Assembly: GCF_019645835.1 (NCBI RefSeq)
Contig: NZ_CP080998.1
Span: forward strand, 2,604,001-2,668,000
Origin: Mycolicibacterium holsaticum DSM 44478 = JCM 12374
GTDB lineage: Bacteria > Actinomycetota > Actinomycetes > Mycobacteriales > Mycobacteriaceae
Length of the DNA stretch: 64,000 nt
Reading direction: 5' to 3'
The notes beneath the pieces were generated by a model. It saw only the letters and a list, made by a program, of their open reading frames with translations. It ran no database searches and was not told where the DNA came from. The position numbers were made by a program, and so were the translations under genes. Positions 38,496-49,438 of this stretch are shown here, one piece after another. The stretch's first letter is position 1. Each line of letters begins with the position of its first letter.

Positions 38496-39974
38496 ATGAG
38501 CTCGTCGGACGCGTCCGCTCCCGCCCCTTCTGCCACGACGGGCACCGCCGCGATCGGGGTCACCGGCCTGGCGGTGATGGGGTCGAACATCGCGCGTAAC
38601 TTCGCGCGGCACGGCTATACGGTCGCGCTGCACAACCGCTCCGTCGCCAAGACCGATGCGTTGCTGGCCGAACACGGCTCCGAAGGCAACTTCGTCCGCA
38701 GCGAGACCATCGCCGAATTCCTTGATGCGCTGGAGAAACCGCGCCGGGTGCTGATCATGGTCAAGGCCGGCGACGCGACCGACGCCGTGATCAACGAGCT
38801 CGCCGACGCGATGGAACAGGGCGACATCATCATCGACGGCGGCAACGCGCTCTACACCGACACCATCCGGCGCGAGAAGGCGATGCGCGAGCGCGGCCTG
38901 CACTTCGTCGGTGCGGGCATCTCCGGCGGTGAGGAAGGCGCGCTCAACGGGCCCTCGATCATGCCGGGCGGCCCCGCCGAGTCCTACAAGTCGCTGGGCC
39001 CGCTGCTCGAGGAGATCTCCGCACACGTCGACGGCGTGCCGTGCTGCACCCACATCGGACCCGACGGGGCCGGGCATTTCGTGAAGATGGTGCACAACGG
39101 CATCGAATACTCCGACATGCAGCTCATCGGCGAGGCCTACCAACTGTTGCGCGACGGGCTTGGCAAATCCGCGGGTGAGATCGCCGACGTGTTCGACGAG
39201 TGGAACGCCGGTGACCTGGACAGCTTCCTGGTCGAGATCACCGCCAAGGTGCTGCGCCAGGTCGACTCCAAGACCGGCAAACCGCTGGTCGACATCATCG
39301 TCGATGAGGCCGAGCAGAAGGGCACCGGCCGCTGGACGGTCAAGTCCGCGCTGGACCTGGGCGTCCCAGTGACCGGCATCGCCGAGGCGGTGTTCGCCCG
39401 CGCCCTTTCCGGTTCGGTCGCCCAGCGCCGCGCCACCACTGGTCTGGCCTCCGGTGGCCTAGGTGAAAACCCCAGCGACGCAGCGAAATTCACCGAGGAC
39501 GTGCGCCAGGCGCTGTACGCGTCGAAGATCGTCGCGTACGCGCAGGGGTTCAACCAGATCCAGGCGGGCAGCGCCGAGTACGGCTGGAATATCACCCCCG
39601 GCGATCTGGCCACCATCTGGCGCGGCGGCTGCATCATCCGCGCCAAGTTCCTCGACCGGATCAAGGACGCCTACGACACCGAACCCGACCTGGCCACGCT
39701 GATCGCGGCGCCGTACTTCCGCAGCGCGGTCGAGGCGGCGATCGACAGCTGGCGCCGCGTCGTCGTCACCGCCACCCAACTCGGTATCCCGATCCCCGGG
39801 TTCTCCTCGGCGCTGTCCTACTACGACGCGCTGCGCACCGAGCGGCTGCCCGCCGCGCTGATCCAGGGTCTGCGCGACTACTTCGGCGCCCACACCTACG
39901 CGCGCGTCGACGCCGACCGCGACCAAAAGTTCCACACCCTGTGGAGCGGTGACCGCAGCGAGGTCGAGGCCTGA
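38496..39974 (+). CDS. gnd1: 6-phosphogluconate dehydrogenase, decarboxylating
   Basis: 492 residues; pentose phosphate pathway, 6-phosphogluconate to ribulose 5-phosphate with NADP reduction. N-terminal Rossmann motif GVTGLAVMGSNIARNFARHG near residue 20, DGGNALYTDTIRRE, GAGISGGEEGALNGPSIMPGG, catalytic Lys in GHFVKMVHNGIEYSD, and C-terminal DYFGAHTYARVD. The length is that of Rv1844c and the long homodimeric enzymes. AACGAAAGG precedes the ATG. Confidence 0.97.
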   Translation: MSSSDASAPAPSATTGTAAIGVTGLAVMGSNIARNFARHGYTVALHNRSVAKTDALLAEHGSEGNFVRSETIAEFLDALEKPRRVLIMVKAGDATDAVINELADAMEQGDIIIDGGNALYTDTIRREKAMRERGLHFVGAGISGGEEGALNGPSIMPGGPAESYKSLGPLLEEISAHVDGVPCCTHIGPDGAGHFVKMVHNGIEYSDMQLIGEAYQLLRDGLGKSAGEIADVFDEWNAGDLDSFLVEITAKVLRQVDSKTGKPLVDIIVDEAEQKGTGRWTVKSALDLGVPVTGIAEAVFARALSGSVAQRRATTGLASGGLGENPSDAAKFTEDVRQALYASKIVAYAQGFNQIQAGSAEYGWNITPGDLATIWRGGCIIRAKFLDRIKDAYDTEPDLATLIAAPYFRSAVEAAIDSWRRVVVTATQLGIPIPGFSSALSYYDALRTERLPAALIQGLRDYFGAHTYARVDADRDQKFHTLWSGDRSEVEA

Positions 39975-40021
39975 TCCGCTTTTGCCGAGCTGGTGAGCCC
40001 ACGCGAGCCCACTAGACTTGA

Positions 40022-41464
<1,443 letters not shown>

Positions 41465-41532
41465 CTCCGCCGGGCGGGAAACCACCCGCTACCATGAGGT
41501 CTTTCCGCACTCGTCTACTCGAAAGGGAACCC

Positions 41533-41661
41533 GTGCCGCAGGCACCCGTCGAGGCCGTGGGTTTGTCGGCCGAGCGGCCCGGCCACGAGCCTTCCGACGC
41601 CGAGCCCTCTTCTAGCCAGCCGGGCACCAGGCCCGGCGTCCCCGCGGCGAGGCGACCATGA
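41533..41661 (+). CDS. small proline-rich leader ORF upstream of the CNNM gene
   Basis: 42 codons beginning at GTG 41533, with AAAGGGA about five bases upstream; an in-frame ATG at 41494 would give 55 residues. Nine of 42 residues are proline. Its TGA stop overlaps the ATG of the next gene as ATGA. The overlap, ribosome-binding site and composition suggest a translated leader that tunes expression of the magnesium/cobalt-type transporter gene. No conservation test was possible, so coding status is an inference. Confidence 0.4.
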   Translation: MPQAPVEAVGLSAERPGHEPSDAEPSSSQPGTRPGVPAARRP

Positions 41662-43016
41662 GCCTCGCGATGTCGCTGTTGTCGATAGCAGCGATCATCC
41701 TGCTGACCGCGGGAACCGCGGTGTTCGTCGCCGCCGAGTTCTCGCTGACCGCGCTGGAACGCAGCACCGTCGAAGCCAACGCGCGCTCGGGCAACCGCCG
41801 CGACCAGATGGTCCGCCGCGCGCACCGCACGCTGTCGTTTCAACTGTCCGGCGCCCAGGTCGGCATCTCGATCACCACGCTGGCCACCGGCTACCTGGCC
41901 GAACCGGTCGTCGGCCGGCTGATCAAGCCCGGGCTGGACGCGGTGGGGGTGCCCGCGCGCTTGTCCACCGGCGTCGCGCTGTTCTTCGCGGTCGTCATCG
42001 CCACGTCGCTGTCCATGGTGTTCGGCGAGCTGGTGCCCAAGAACCTGGCGGTGGCCCGGCCGGTGGCCACCGCGCGGTGGTCGGCGGGCCCGCAGCTGTT
42101 GTTCTCGGCGCTGTTCACCCCGCTGATCCGGCTCACCAACGGCACCGCCAACTGGATTCTGCGCAGGCTCGGCATCGAACCGGCCGAAGAGCTGCGCTCG
42201 GCGCGTTCGGCGCGCGAACTGGTGTCGTTGGTGCGTAATTCGGCGCGCAGCGGCGCGCTGGACCCGGTCACCGCGCTGCTGGTGGACCGCTCGCTGCGGT
42301 TCGGTGAACGCAGCGCCGAGGAGCTCATGACGCCGCGGTCCAAGATCGAAGCGCTCGACGCCGAGGACACGGTCAGCGACCTGGTGGACGTCGCCATCAA
42401 GACCGGCTTCTCACGGTTCCCGATCATCCGCGGCGACCTCGACGAGACTATCGGCATCGCCCACGTCAAGCAGGTGTTCGAGGTGCCGATGGACAAACGC
42501 GCCAGCACCCGGCTGGCGTCGTTGGCGCTGCCGGTGGCCAAGGTGCCGTCGACGCTCGACGGTGACGCGGTGATGACCCAGATCCGCGCGAACGGGCTGC
42601 AGACCGCGTTGGTGGTCGACGAATACGGCGGCACCGCAGGGCTGGTCACCGTCGAGGACCTCATCGAAGAGATCGTCGGCGACGTCCGCGACGAGCACGA
42701 CGTCGAAGCACCCAACGTGGTGCCCGCCGGCCGCGGCTGGCGGGTGTCGGGCCTGTTGCGCATCGACGAGGTGGCCGGTGCGACGAACTTCCGCGCCCCC
42801 GAGGGCGACTACGAGACGATCGGCGGGCTGGTGCTCGAGCGGCTCGGGCACATCCCCGAAGAAGGTGAGTCCGTCGAGCTGACCGCCTTCGATCCCGACG
42901 GCGTCGTCGAGGATCCGGTGTGGTGGCTGGCCACCGTCGTGCGGATGGACGGTCGGCGCATCGACCTGCTCGAGCTCACCGAACTCGGCCGTCGCGGCGA
43001 CAGCGGGGAGCGCTGA
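41658..43016 (+). CDS. CNNM/CorC-HlyC family membrane protein (magnesium efflux type)
   Basis: A 452-residue protein, counterpart of Rv1842c. An N-terminal DUF21/CNNM membrane domain (about 1-190, three spans plus re-entrant helix, [18 protein letters not shown] and [14 protein letters not shown]), a CBS pair (about 210-335, with [12 protein letters not shown]), then a CorC_HlyC domain. The family exports or senses Mg2+ and Co2+. Its start overlaps the leader ORF and its stop shares a base with the start of a paralogous gene. Confidence 0.88.
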   Translation: MSLAMSLLSIAAIILLTAGTAVFVAAEFSLTALERSTVEANARSGNRRDQMVRRAHRTLSFQLSGAQVGISITTLATGYLAEPVVGRLIKPGLDAVGVPARLSTGVALFFAVVIATSLSMVFGELVPKNLAVARPVATARWSAGPQLLFSALFTPLIRLTNGTANWILRRLGIEPAEELRSARSARELVSLVRNSARSGALDPVTALLVDRSLRFGERSAEELMTPRSKIEALDAEDTVSDLVDVAIKTGFSRFPIIRGDLDETIGIAHVKQVFEVPMDKRASTRLASLALPVAKVPSTLDGDAVMTQIRANGLQTALVVDEYGGTAGLVTVEDLIEEIVGDVRDEHDVEAPNVVPAGRGWRVSGLLRIDEVAGATNFRAPEGDYETIGGLVLERLGHIPEEGESVELTAFDPDGVVEDPVWWLATVVRMDGRRIDLLELTELGRRGDSGER

Positions 43017-44068
43017 TGGGCGACTTCCTCGGGGTGATCCTCACGGTGGTGCTGCTTGGCGCGAACGCGTTCTTCGTCGCCTCGGAGTTCGCGCTGATCT
43101 CCGCGCGTCGCGACCGGCTCGAAGCGCTCGCCGAGAACGGCAAGAAGAGCGCGGTCACCGTGATCCGGGCCGGCGAAAACCTGTCGCTGATGCTGGCCGG
43201 GTCGCAGCTGGGCATCACGATCTGCTCGATCCTGCTCGGCCGCGTCGGCGAGCCGGCCGTCGCGCACCTGCTGGAAAAGCCGTTCGACCTGATCGGCATC
43301 CCCGACACGGTGCTGCACACGGTGTCGTTCTTCGTGGCGCTGGCCGTCGTGGTCACCCTGCACGTGCTGCTGGGCGAGATGGTGCCGAAGAACATCGCGA
43401 TCGCCGGCCCGGAGACGTCCGCGATGCTGCTGATCCCCACCTACCTGGTCTGGATCCGGATGGCCAAACCGCTGATCGCGTTCTACAACTGGTGCGCCAA
43501 CGTGACGTTGCGCGCGTTTCGCGTGGAGCCCAAGGACGAACTCGACGTCACCGTCTCGACGGTGGAACTGTCGGAGATGATCGCCGAGTCGGTGTCCGAG
43601 GGCCTGCTGGATCCCGAAGAGCACAGCCGGCTCACCCGCGCCCTGCAGATCCGCAACCGGGTGGTCAACGACGTCGCCGTCCCGCTGCGCGAAATCCGGG
43701 CGGTGCCGGTGGCCCGCGAGGGCGCCGGACCCACCGTCGGCGCCATCGAGGACGCGTTGGCCGAGACCGGCTACTCGCGGTTCCCGATCACCGACATGGA
43801 CGGAAACTATCTCGGCTACCTGCACATCAAGGACGTGCTGTCGCTGGTCAACGACCCCGACGCGGTGCTGGACTCCGCGATGGTGCGGCCGCTGCCCCAA
43901 GTGCCCGCGACGCTGCCCCTGCCCGACGCGCTGTCCCGGATGCGGCGCCGCAACGCCCACCTCGCCCTGGTCACCGAGCGCGACGGCACCGTGTCGGCGA
44001 TGGTGGCGCTCGAAGACCTGGTCGAGGACCTGGTGGGCACCGTGCGCGACGGGACACACCGTGTCTGA
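43016..44068 (+). CDS. CNNM/CBS-domain membrane protein, second paralogue
   Basis: 350 residues, counterpart of Rv1841c. CNNM domain (SEFALISARRDRLEALAENG; LGEMVPKNIAIAGPETSAM) followed by a CBS pair ending at LVEDLVGTVRDGTHRV. It lacks the C-terminal CorC_HlyC domain of its neighbour, so it is about 100 residues shorter. The two proteins may form a heteromer. Its last eight bases lie inside the first copy of the tandem repeat that starts the next gene. Confidence 0.87.
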   Translation: MGDFLGVILTVVLLGANAFFVASEFALISARRDRLEALAENGKKSAVTVIRAGENLSLMLAGSQLGITICSILLGRVGEPAVAHLLEKPFDLIGIPDTVLHTVSFFVALAVVVTLHVLLGEMVPKNIAIAGPETSAMLLIPTYLVWIRMAKPLIAFYNWCANVTLRAFRVEPKDELDVTVSTVELSEMIAESVSEGLLDPEEHSRLTRALQIRNRVVNDVAVPLREIRAVPVAREGAGPTVGAIEDALAETGYSRFPITDMDGNYLGYLHIKDVLSLVNDPDAVLDSAMVRPLPQVPATLPLPDALSRMRRRNAHLALVTERDGTVSAMVALEDLVEDLVGTVRDGTHRV

Positions 44069-44159
44069 TGTCACGCTCCGCGCGACGGTGTCTGATGTCA
44101 CGCTCCGCGCGACGGTGTCTGATGTCACGCTCCGCGCGACGGTGTCTGATGTCACGCTC
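44061..44159 (+). repeat. 27-bp tandem repeat at the start of a gene
   Basis: Three identical 27-base units start at 44061, 44088 and 44115, plus an 18-base partial at 44142. Each unit begins with GTG and encodes VSDVTLRAT in the gene frame, so every copy offers an in-frame start codon. The first unit also holds the stop of the CNNM paralogue. Confidence 0.95.
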
Positions 44160-45107
44160 GACGAGGCCGACTGGACGGCCCGGGAACGCCGCCACCGGCG
44201 ACGGGTGGAGGACTTCCTACGCACACACCGGCCCTGCGCCACCGAACCCCACCCCGTGTGGGACTTCCTGTTCAACTACTACAGTTTGCGGCCGCGGCAG
44301 TTGCGGACCTGGCATCCCGGGTTCGGTGTCACGCTGACCGGTGCCGCCGCGCAGCGCTATCTGGGCCGCACCGGATACGACCGGACCGAGGGTGGCGTCG
44401 CGGTCACCCGCACCTACCTGGCGGCCCGCGTCGACACCATCGGGTTCATCGCACGGTTGCTGCGCGCCACCGCCGCGCGCCCGGCGCGACTGAACTGCTT
44501 CGGGCTGCACGAGTGGGCCATGGTGTACCGCGCACCGACGGTGCGCCACGCCCATGTGCCGCTGCGACTGGGCGCGGCGGGCACGAACGCCGTGGTGGAG
44601 TCGATGCCGTTGCGGTGCAGCCACTTCGATGCGTACCGCTTCTTCACCGAACCGGCCGCCAGACGCAACGCCGAACACCTCACCCGCGATGGCCAGATCA
44701 GCGCCGAACAACCAGGTTGCCTGCACGCGGCGATGGATTGCTACAAGTGGTCGTTCAAGCTGGGGCCGCTGGTGAACTCCGAGCTCGTGATGGACTGTCT
44801 GGAGCTGGCGGCCGATGCCCGTGAACTGGACATGCGCGCCAGCCCCTATGATCTCCGCGAATACGGATTCGCGCCGATCGAGATCGAGACACCGGCCGGT
44901 CGGGCCGATTACGTACGAATCCAGCAGCACATTGCTGACCGGGCTGCGCCGCTGCGCGCGGCGCTTGCCGATCGGTGCGACCGCTTACTTTCCGCGGCGG
45001 GCCGCGAATGGGATCCGGCGGCGGGCCGCGAATGGGATCCCGCGGCGGGCCGCGAATGGGATCCCGCGGCGGGCCGCGAATGGGGTGGCGCTGGCGCTGG
45101 CGAATAA
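44061..45107 (+). CDS. repeat-bounded protein, often labelled 3-methyladenine DNA glycosylase
   Basis: 348 residues from the first GTG; starts at 44088, 44115 or 44142 are equally possible. The core (about residues 33-315) contains ARERRHRRRVEDFL, PVWDFLFNYYSLRPRQLRTWHPG, LNCFGLHEWAMVYR and CLHAAMDCYKW. Actinobacterial proteins of this type are often named 3-methyladenine DNA glycosylase, but I see no helix-hairpin-helix or glycosylase active-site motif, so that name is doubtful. Conserved His, Cys and Trp residues suggest an enzyme or metal site. Both ends are built of tandem repeats. The PE_PGRS34 gene occupies this place in M. tuberculosis. Confidence 0.72.
   Translation: MSDVTLRATVSDVTLRATVSDVTLRATVSDVTLDEADWTARERRHRRRVEDFLRTHRPCATEPHPVWDFLFNYYSLRPRQLRTWHPGFGVTLTGAAAQRYLGRTGYDRTEGGVAVTRTYLAARVDTIGFIARLLRATAARPARLNCFGLHEWAMVYRAPTVRHAHVPLRLGAAGTNAVVESMPLRCSHFDAYRFFTEPAARRNAEHLTRDGQISAEQPGCLHAAMDCYKWSFKLGPLVNSELVMDCLELAADARELDMRASPYDLREYGFAPIEIETPAGRADYVRIQQHIADRAAPLRAALADRCDRLLSAAGREWDPAAGREWDPAAGREWDPAAGREWGGAGAGE
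44994..45086 (+). repeat. 24-bp tandem repeat at the 3' end of the same gene
   Basis: Three units of 24 bases (44994, 45018, 45042) and a 21-base partial (45066) encode AAGREWDP repeats in frame. Units differ only at the last base of the first copy. It looks like a recent slippage expansion. Confidence 0.93.
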
Positions 45108-45156
45108 ACCCCAGCTACCGGTGGGTAAGCTGGACCGACAGCTCTAGGGAGGAAAG

Positions 45157-47358
45157 ATGACCGATCGTGTGACGGTGGGAAACCTGCGCGTCGCCCAGGT
45201 GTTGTACGACTTCATCAACGACGAGGCGCTGCCGGGCACCGATATCGACCCCGACACCTTCTGGTCGGGCGTGGACAAGGTCGTCGCCGACCTGACGCCC
45301 AAGAACCAGGAGCTGCTGGCCCGCCGCGCTGACCTGCAGGCCCGGATCGACAAGTGGCACCGCCAGCGGGTGATCGAGCCGATCGATGCCGAGGCCTACA
45401 AGGACTTCCTCATCGAGATCGGTTACCTGGTGCCCGAACCCGACGACTTCAGCATCACCACCACCGGCGTCGACGACGAGATCACCACCACCGCGGGCCC
45501 GCAGCTGGTGGTGCCGATCCTCAACGCCCGGTTCGCGCTCAACGCCGCCAACGCCCGCTGGGGGTCGCTGTACGACGCGCTGTACGGCACCGATGTGATT
45601 CCCGAGGACGACGGCGCCGAGAAGGGCACCAGCTACAACCCGGTGCGCGGCGACAAGGTCATCGCCTACGCGCGGCGCTTCCTCAACGGTGCTGCCCCGC
45701 TGGCCACCAGCGACTGGAGCGAGGTCACCGGCTTCAAGGTCGACGACGGTGCGCTGCTGGCCACGCTGGGCGACGGGCTGTCGACCGGGCTGGCCAACCC
45801 CGAGCAGTTCGTCGGCTACACCGGCGACGCCGACTCACCCAAGACCCTGCTGCTCAAGAACCACGGCCTGCACGCCGAGGTCCTCATCGACCCGGACTCC
45901 CCGATCGGTTCGACGGACAAGGCCGGCATCAAGGACGTCGTGCTGGAGTCGGCGATCACCACGATCATGGACTTCGAGGACTCCGTGGCCGCCGTGGACG
46001 CCGACGACAAGGTGCTCGGCTACCGCAACTGGCTCGGCCTGAACAGGGGCGACCTGAGCGAGGAGGTCGCCAAGGACGGCAAGACCTTCACCCGGGTGCT
46101 CAACGAAGACCGCACCTACACCACCCCCGAAGGTGGCGAGCTGACGCTGCCGGGGCGGAGCCTGCTGTTCGTGCGCAACGTCGGCCACCTGATGACCAAC
46201 GACGCCATCGTGTTCGACGACAACGGTGCCGACGGCGCGGAGGTGCCCGAAGGTATCCAGGACGCGTTGTTCACCAGCCTGACCGCCATCCACGGGCTCA
46301 AGTCCGGCGGCCAGAACGGGCCGCTGGTCAACAGCCGCACCGGGTCGATCTACATCGTGAAGCCCAAGATGCACGGCCCCGACGAGGTGGCGTTCACCTG
46401 CGAGTTGTTCGGCCGGGTCGAAGACGTGCTCGGCCTGCCTGCCAACACCCTCAAGGTCGGCATCATGGACGAGGAGCGGCGCACCACCGTCAACCTCAAG
46501 GCCTGCGTCAGGGCCGCGGCCGACCGGGTCGTGTTCATCAACACCGGCTTCCTGGACCGCACCGGCGACGAGATCCACACGTCGCTGGAGGCCGGGCCGA
46601 TGATCCGCAAGGGCGCGATGAAGAACACCACGTGGATCGCGGCCTACGAGGATCAGAACGTCGACGTCGGACTGGCGACCGGGTTCTCCGGGCGCGCGCA
46701 GATCGGCAAGGGCATGTGGGCGATGACCGACCTGATGGCCGACATGGTCGAGCAGAAGATCGGCCAGCCCAAGGCCGGCGCCACCACCGCGTGGGTGCCG
46801 TCACCGACCGCCGCGACCCTGCACGCCATGCACTACCACGAGGTCGACGTGTACGCGGTGCAGAAGGAACTCGAGGGCAAGACACGCACCAGCGTCGACG
46901 AACTGCTGACCGTCCCGCTGGCCAAAGAGCTGGCGTGGGCGCCCGAGGAGATCCGCGAGGAGGTCGACAACAACTGCCAGTCGATCCTCGGCTACGTGGT
47001 GCGCTGGATCGACGCGGGCGTTGGCTGCTCGAAGGTGCCCGACATCCACAACATCGCGTTGATGGAAGACCGTGCGACGCTGCGCATTTCGAGCCAGCTG
47101 CTGGCGAACTGGTTGCGCCACGGCGTCATCACCGAAGAGGACGTGAAGGCCAGCCTGCGACGTATGGCCGCTGTTGTCGACAAGCAGAACGAGCAGGATC
47201 CGGAGTTCCGCCCGATGGCGCCGGATCCCGAAGGCAGCATCGCGTTCCAGGCCGCCCAGGAGCTGATCCTGTCCGGCGCTGAGCAACCGAACGGCTACAC
47301 CGAGCCGATCCTGCATCGCCGGCGCCGCGAGTACAAGGCCGCAAGTGGGCAGGCATAG
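45157..47358 (+). CDS. glcB: malate synthase G
   Basis: 733 residues; condenses glyoxylate with acetyl-CoA to malate, closing the glyoxylate shunt with isocitrate lyase. Type G architecture: a TIM barrel with inserted domains. [21 protein letters not shown] carries Mg ligand Glu/Asp residues, [17 protein letters not shown] carries the catalytic Arg, and [15 protein letters not shown] follows. The C-terminal cap includes [32 protein letters not shown] precedes the ATG. Counterpart of Rv1837c. Confidence 0.97.
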   Translation: MTDRVTVGNLRVAQVLYDFINDEALPGTDIDPDTFWSGVDKVVADLTPKNQELLARRADLQARIDKWHRQRVIEPIDAEAYKDFLIEIGYLVPEPDDFSITTTGVDDEITTTAGPQLVVPILNARFALNAANARWGSLYDALYGTDVIPEDDGAEKGTSYNPVRGDKVIAYARRFLNGAAPLATSDWSEVTGFKVDDGALLATLGDGLSTGLANPEQFVGYTGDADSPKTLLLKNHGLHAEVLIDPDSPIGSTDKAGIKDVVLESAITTIMDFEDSVAAVDADDKVLGYRNWLGLNRGDLSEEVAKDGKTFTRVLNEDRTYTTPEGGELTLPGRSLLFVRNVGHLMTNDAIVFDDNGADGAEVPEGIQDALFTSLTAIHGLKSGGQNGPLVNSRTGSIYIVKPKMHGPDEVAFTCELFGRVEDVLGLPANTLKVGIMDEERRTTVNLKACVRAAADRVVFINTGFLDRTGDEIHTSLEAGPMIRKGAMKNTTWIAAYEDQNVDVGLATGFSGRAQIGKGMWAMTDLMADMVEQKIGQPKAGATTAWVPSPTAATLHAMHYHEVDVYAVQKELEGKTRTSVDELLTVPLAKELAWAPEEIREEVDNNCQSILGYVVRWIDAGVGCSKVPDIHNIALMEDRATLRISSQLLANWLRHGVITEEDVKASLRRMAAVVDKQNEQDPEFRPMAPDPEGSIAFQAAQELILSGAEQPNGYTEPILHRRRREYKAASGQA

Positions 47359-49438
47359 CCTTCCGGATCCCGAGGACTCGCCAGACGAAGACCTGGCTTC
47401 TGAACCTGACGAGTCTTCGGAATCTCAAACCGAGCGTTTCGGTTTCGACCGGGACGAGCCCGGCCCCGGCTTCGGCGCGTCCGAATATCGGACCCCCGAG
47501 TACGGCGACGCCACCTACCGCACCCCGCAATACGGTGAGCCGCCGTACGAGAGCGAACCGCAGGCCGACTACGACCGGCCGGGCTTCTACGACGCCGACC
47601 CCGGTGCACCCGAACCGGACGCCGGCGCCGCCGGGACGCCTCCCCCGCCGCGCGGTCCCGGCCGATTGGGACCGCAACACAGCGGTGAGTGGGAGGGCGG
47701 CGAATGGACCGGTAGCCACCGCGCGGTAACCGCGGGACGTCGCGGGGTCAGCGTCGGGGTGATCGTCGCGCTGGTGTCCGTGGTGGTACTGGTGGGCGCG
47801 GTCATCCTGTGGCGGTTCTTCGGTGACGCGCTGTCGAGTCGCAGCGACGTGGCCGCCGCCCGGTGCGTGGACGGTGAGCTGGCCGTGGCTGTCGTCGCCG
47901 ATCCGTCCATTTCCGAACAGATCCGGACCCTGGCCGACAATTACAACGAAACCGCGTCGCCGGTGGGTGACCGGTGCGTGAAGGTCGGCGTCACATCCGC
48001 AGGCTCCGATCAGGTCGTCAACGGCTTCACCGGCACCTGGCCCGCCGTACTCGGCGAGCGTCCGGCCCTGTGGGTGCCCGCCAGCTCGGTCGCCGAGGCG
48101 CGGCTGGAGGTCGGCGCCGGTGCGCAGACCGTCAGCGACAGCCGCTCGCTGGTGAACTCCCCGGTGCTGCTTGCGGTCCGTCCGCAGCTCAAACCGGCGC
48201 TGGCCCAGCAGAACTGGGCCACCCTGCCGGGTCTGCAGACCAACCCGACCTCGCTGGAAGCGCTGAACATGCCCGCGTGGGGATCGCTGCGGCTGGCGCT
48301 GCCGCTCCAAGGCGACAGCGACGCGTCCTACCTGGCCGCCGAGGCGGTCGCGGCGGCGGCGGCCCCGGCCGGCGCGCCGCCGAGCGCGGGCGTCGGCGCG
48401 GTGAACACCCTGCTGGCCGGCCAACCGAAGTTGGCCGACAACAAGGCGTCGACCGCGATGGACGCCCTGCTGAACGCCCCCGATCCCGCGTCGGCCCCGG
48501 TGCACGCCGTCGTCACCACCGAGCAACAGCTCTACCAGCGCACCTCGGATATGCCGGATGCGGCCCAGGCGGTGGCGTCGTGGTTGCCTGCGGGTCCGCC
48601 TGCCATGGCCGACTATCCGACCGTGCTGTTGTCGGGTGACTGGCTGAGCCAGGAACAGCTCAGGGCGGCCAGCGAATTCGCCCGGTTCATGCGTAAACCC
48701 GACCAGCTCGCGGAGTTCGCCAAGGCCGGGTTCCGCACCGAGGGCGGTACCGCCCCCCAGAGCGACGTCCTGGACTTCGCGCCGGTCGCCGAACCGCTGT
48801 CGGTGGGCGACAACGCGGTGCGCGCCACCCTGGCCAGCGCGTTGACCGCACCTGCGGCCAACCCCGCCGTGACGATCATGCTCGACCAGTCGATGCCGGC
48901 CGACGAAGGCGGCAGATCGCGACTGGCCAACGTGGCGGCCGCGCTGCAGGCCCGCCTGCAGGCGCTGCCCGCGACCTCGGCGGTGGGGCTGTGGACCTTC
49001 GACGGCACCGCGGGCCGCTCCGAGGTGAGCACCGGCCCGCTGCCCGACCCGGTCAACGGACAGCCGCGCTCGGCGGCGTTGACCGCGGCGCTCGGTGCGC
49101 AAACCGCATCGGGCGGCGGTGCGGTGTCGTTCACCACGCTGCGCCTGGTCTACACCGATGCGATGGCTAATTACCGTGAGGGACAAGCCAACTCGGTTCT
49201 GGTCATCACGACCGGTCCGCACACCGACCGCACGCTGGACGGGCAGGGGTTGCAGCAGTACATCCGCGGGGCGTTCGACCAGGCGCGCCCGGTCGCCGTC
49301 AACGTCATCGATTTCGGTGCCGACTCGGACCGCGAAACCTGGGCGGCGGTCGCGCAGATCACCGGTGGCCAGTATCAGAACCTGGAGAGTTCAACCGCGC
49401 CGGAGTTGACCGCCGCGATCGCGAGCATGGTCGGCTAG
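47345..49438 (+). CDS. membrane-anchored extracellular substrate-binding/von Willebrand A domain protein
   Basis: 697 residues, counterpart of Rv1836c. A Glu/Asp/Pro-rich cytosolic N-terminus (about 1-135), one membrane segment ([20 protein letters not shown], about 137-157), then an extracellular solute-binding-like domain and a C-terminal vWA domain from about residue 510. The vWA metal site appears as DQSMP, a D-x-S-x-x variant of DxSxS. It starts at GTG inside the end of glcB. The stop palindrome CTAG is shared with the hydrolase gene opposite. Function unknown. Confidence 0.82.
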   Translation: MGRHSLPDPEDSPDEDLASEPDESSESQTERFGFDRDEPGPGFGASEYRTPEYGDATYRTPQYGEPPYESEPQADYDRPGFYDADPGAPEPDAGAAGTPPPPRGPGRLGPQHSGEWEGGEWTGSHRAVTAGRRGVSVGVIVALVSVVVLVGAVILWRFFGDALSSRSDVAAARCVDGELAVAVVADPSISEQIRTLADNYNETASPVGDRCVKVGVTSAGSDQVVNGFTGTWPAVLGERPALWVPASSVAEARLEVGAGAQTVSDSRSLVNSPVLLAVRPQLKPALAQQNWATLPGLQTNPTSLEALNMPAWGSLRLALPLQGDSDASYLAAEAVAAAAAPAGAPPSAGVGAVNTLLAGQPKLADNKASTAMDALLNAPDPASAPVHAVVTTEQQLYQRTSDMPDAAQAVASWLPAGPPAMADYPTVLLSGDWLSQEQLRAASEFARFMRKPDQLAEFAKAGFRTEGGTAPQSDVLDFAPVAEPLSVGDNAVRATLASALTAPAANPAVTIMLDQSMPADEGGRSRLANVAAALQARLQALPATSAVGLWTFDGTAGRSEVSTGPLPDPVNGQPRSAALTAALGAQTASGGGAVSFTTLRLVYTDAMANYREGQANSVLVITTGPHTDRTLDGQGLQQYIRGAFDQARPVAVNVIDFGADSDRETWAAVAQITGGQYQNLESSTAPELTAAIASMVG

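Noticed and set aside
41465..41657. Mg2+ M-box (ykoK) riboswitch before the CNNM gene
   Set aside because: None of the conserved M-box segments could be found; a short proline-rich ORF explains the region better.
44061..44159. Possible CRISPR or attachment-site repeats
   Set aside because: Units are gapless tandem copies in frame with the gene, with no spacers, integrase or tRNA nearby.
45354..47282. 642-codon plus-strand open frame within glcB
   Set aside because: Out-of-frame shadow; Arg/Gly/Pro-rich translation typical of frame +2 in high-GC genes.
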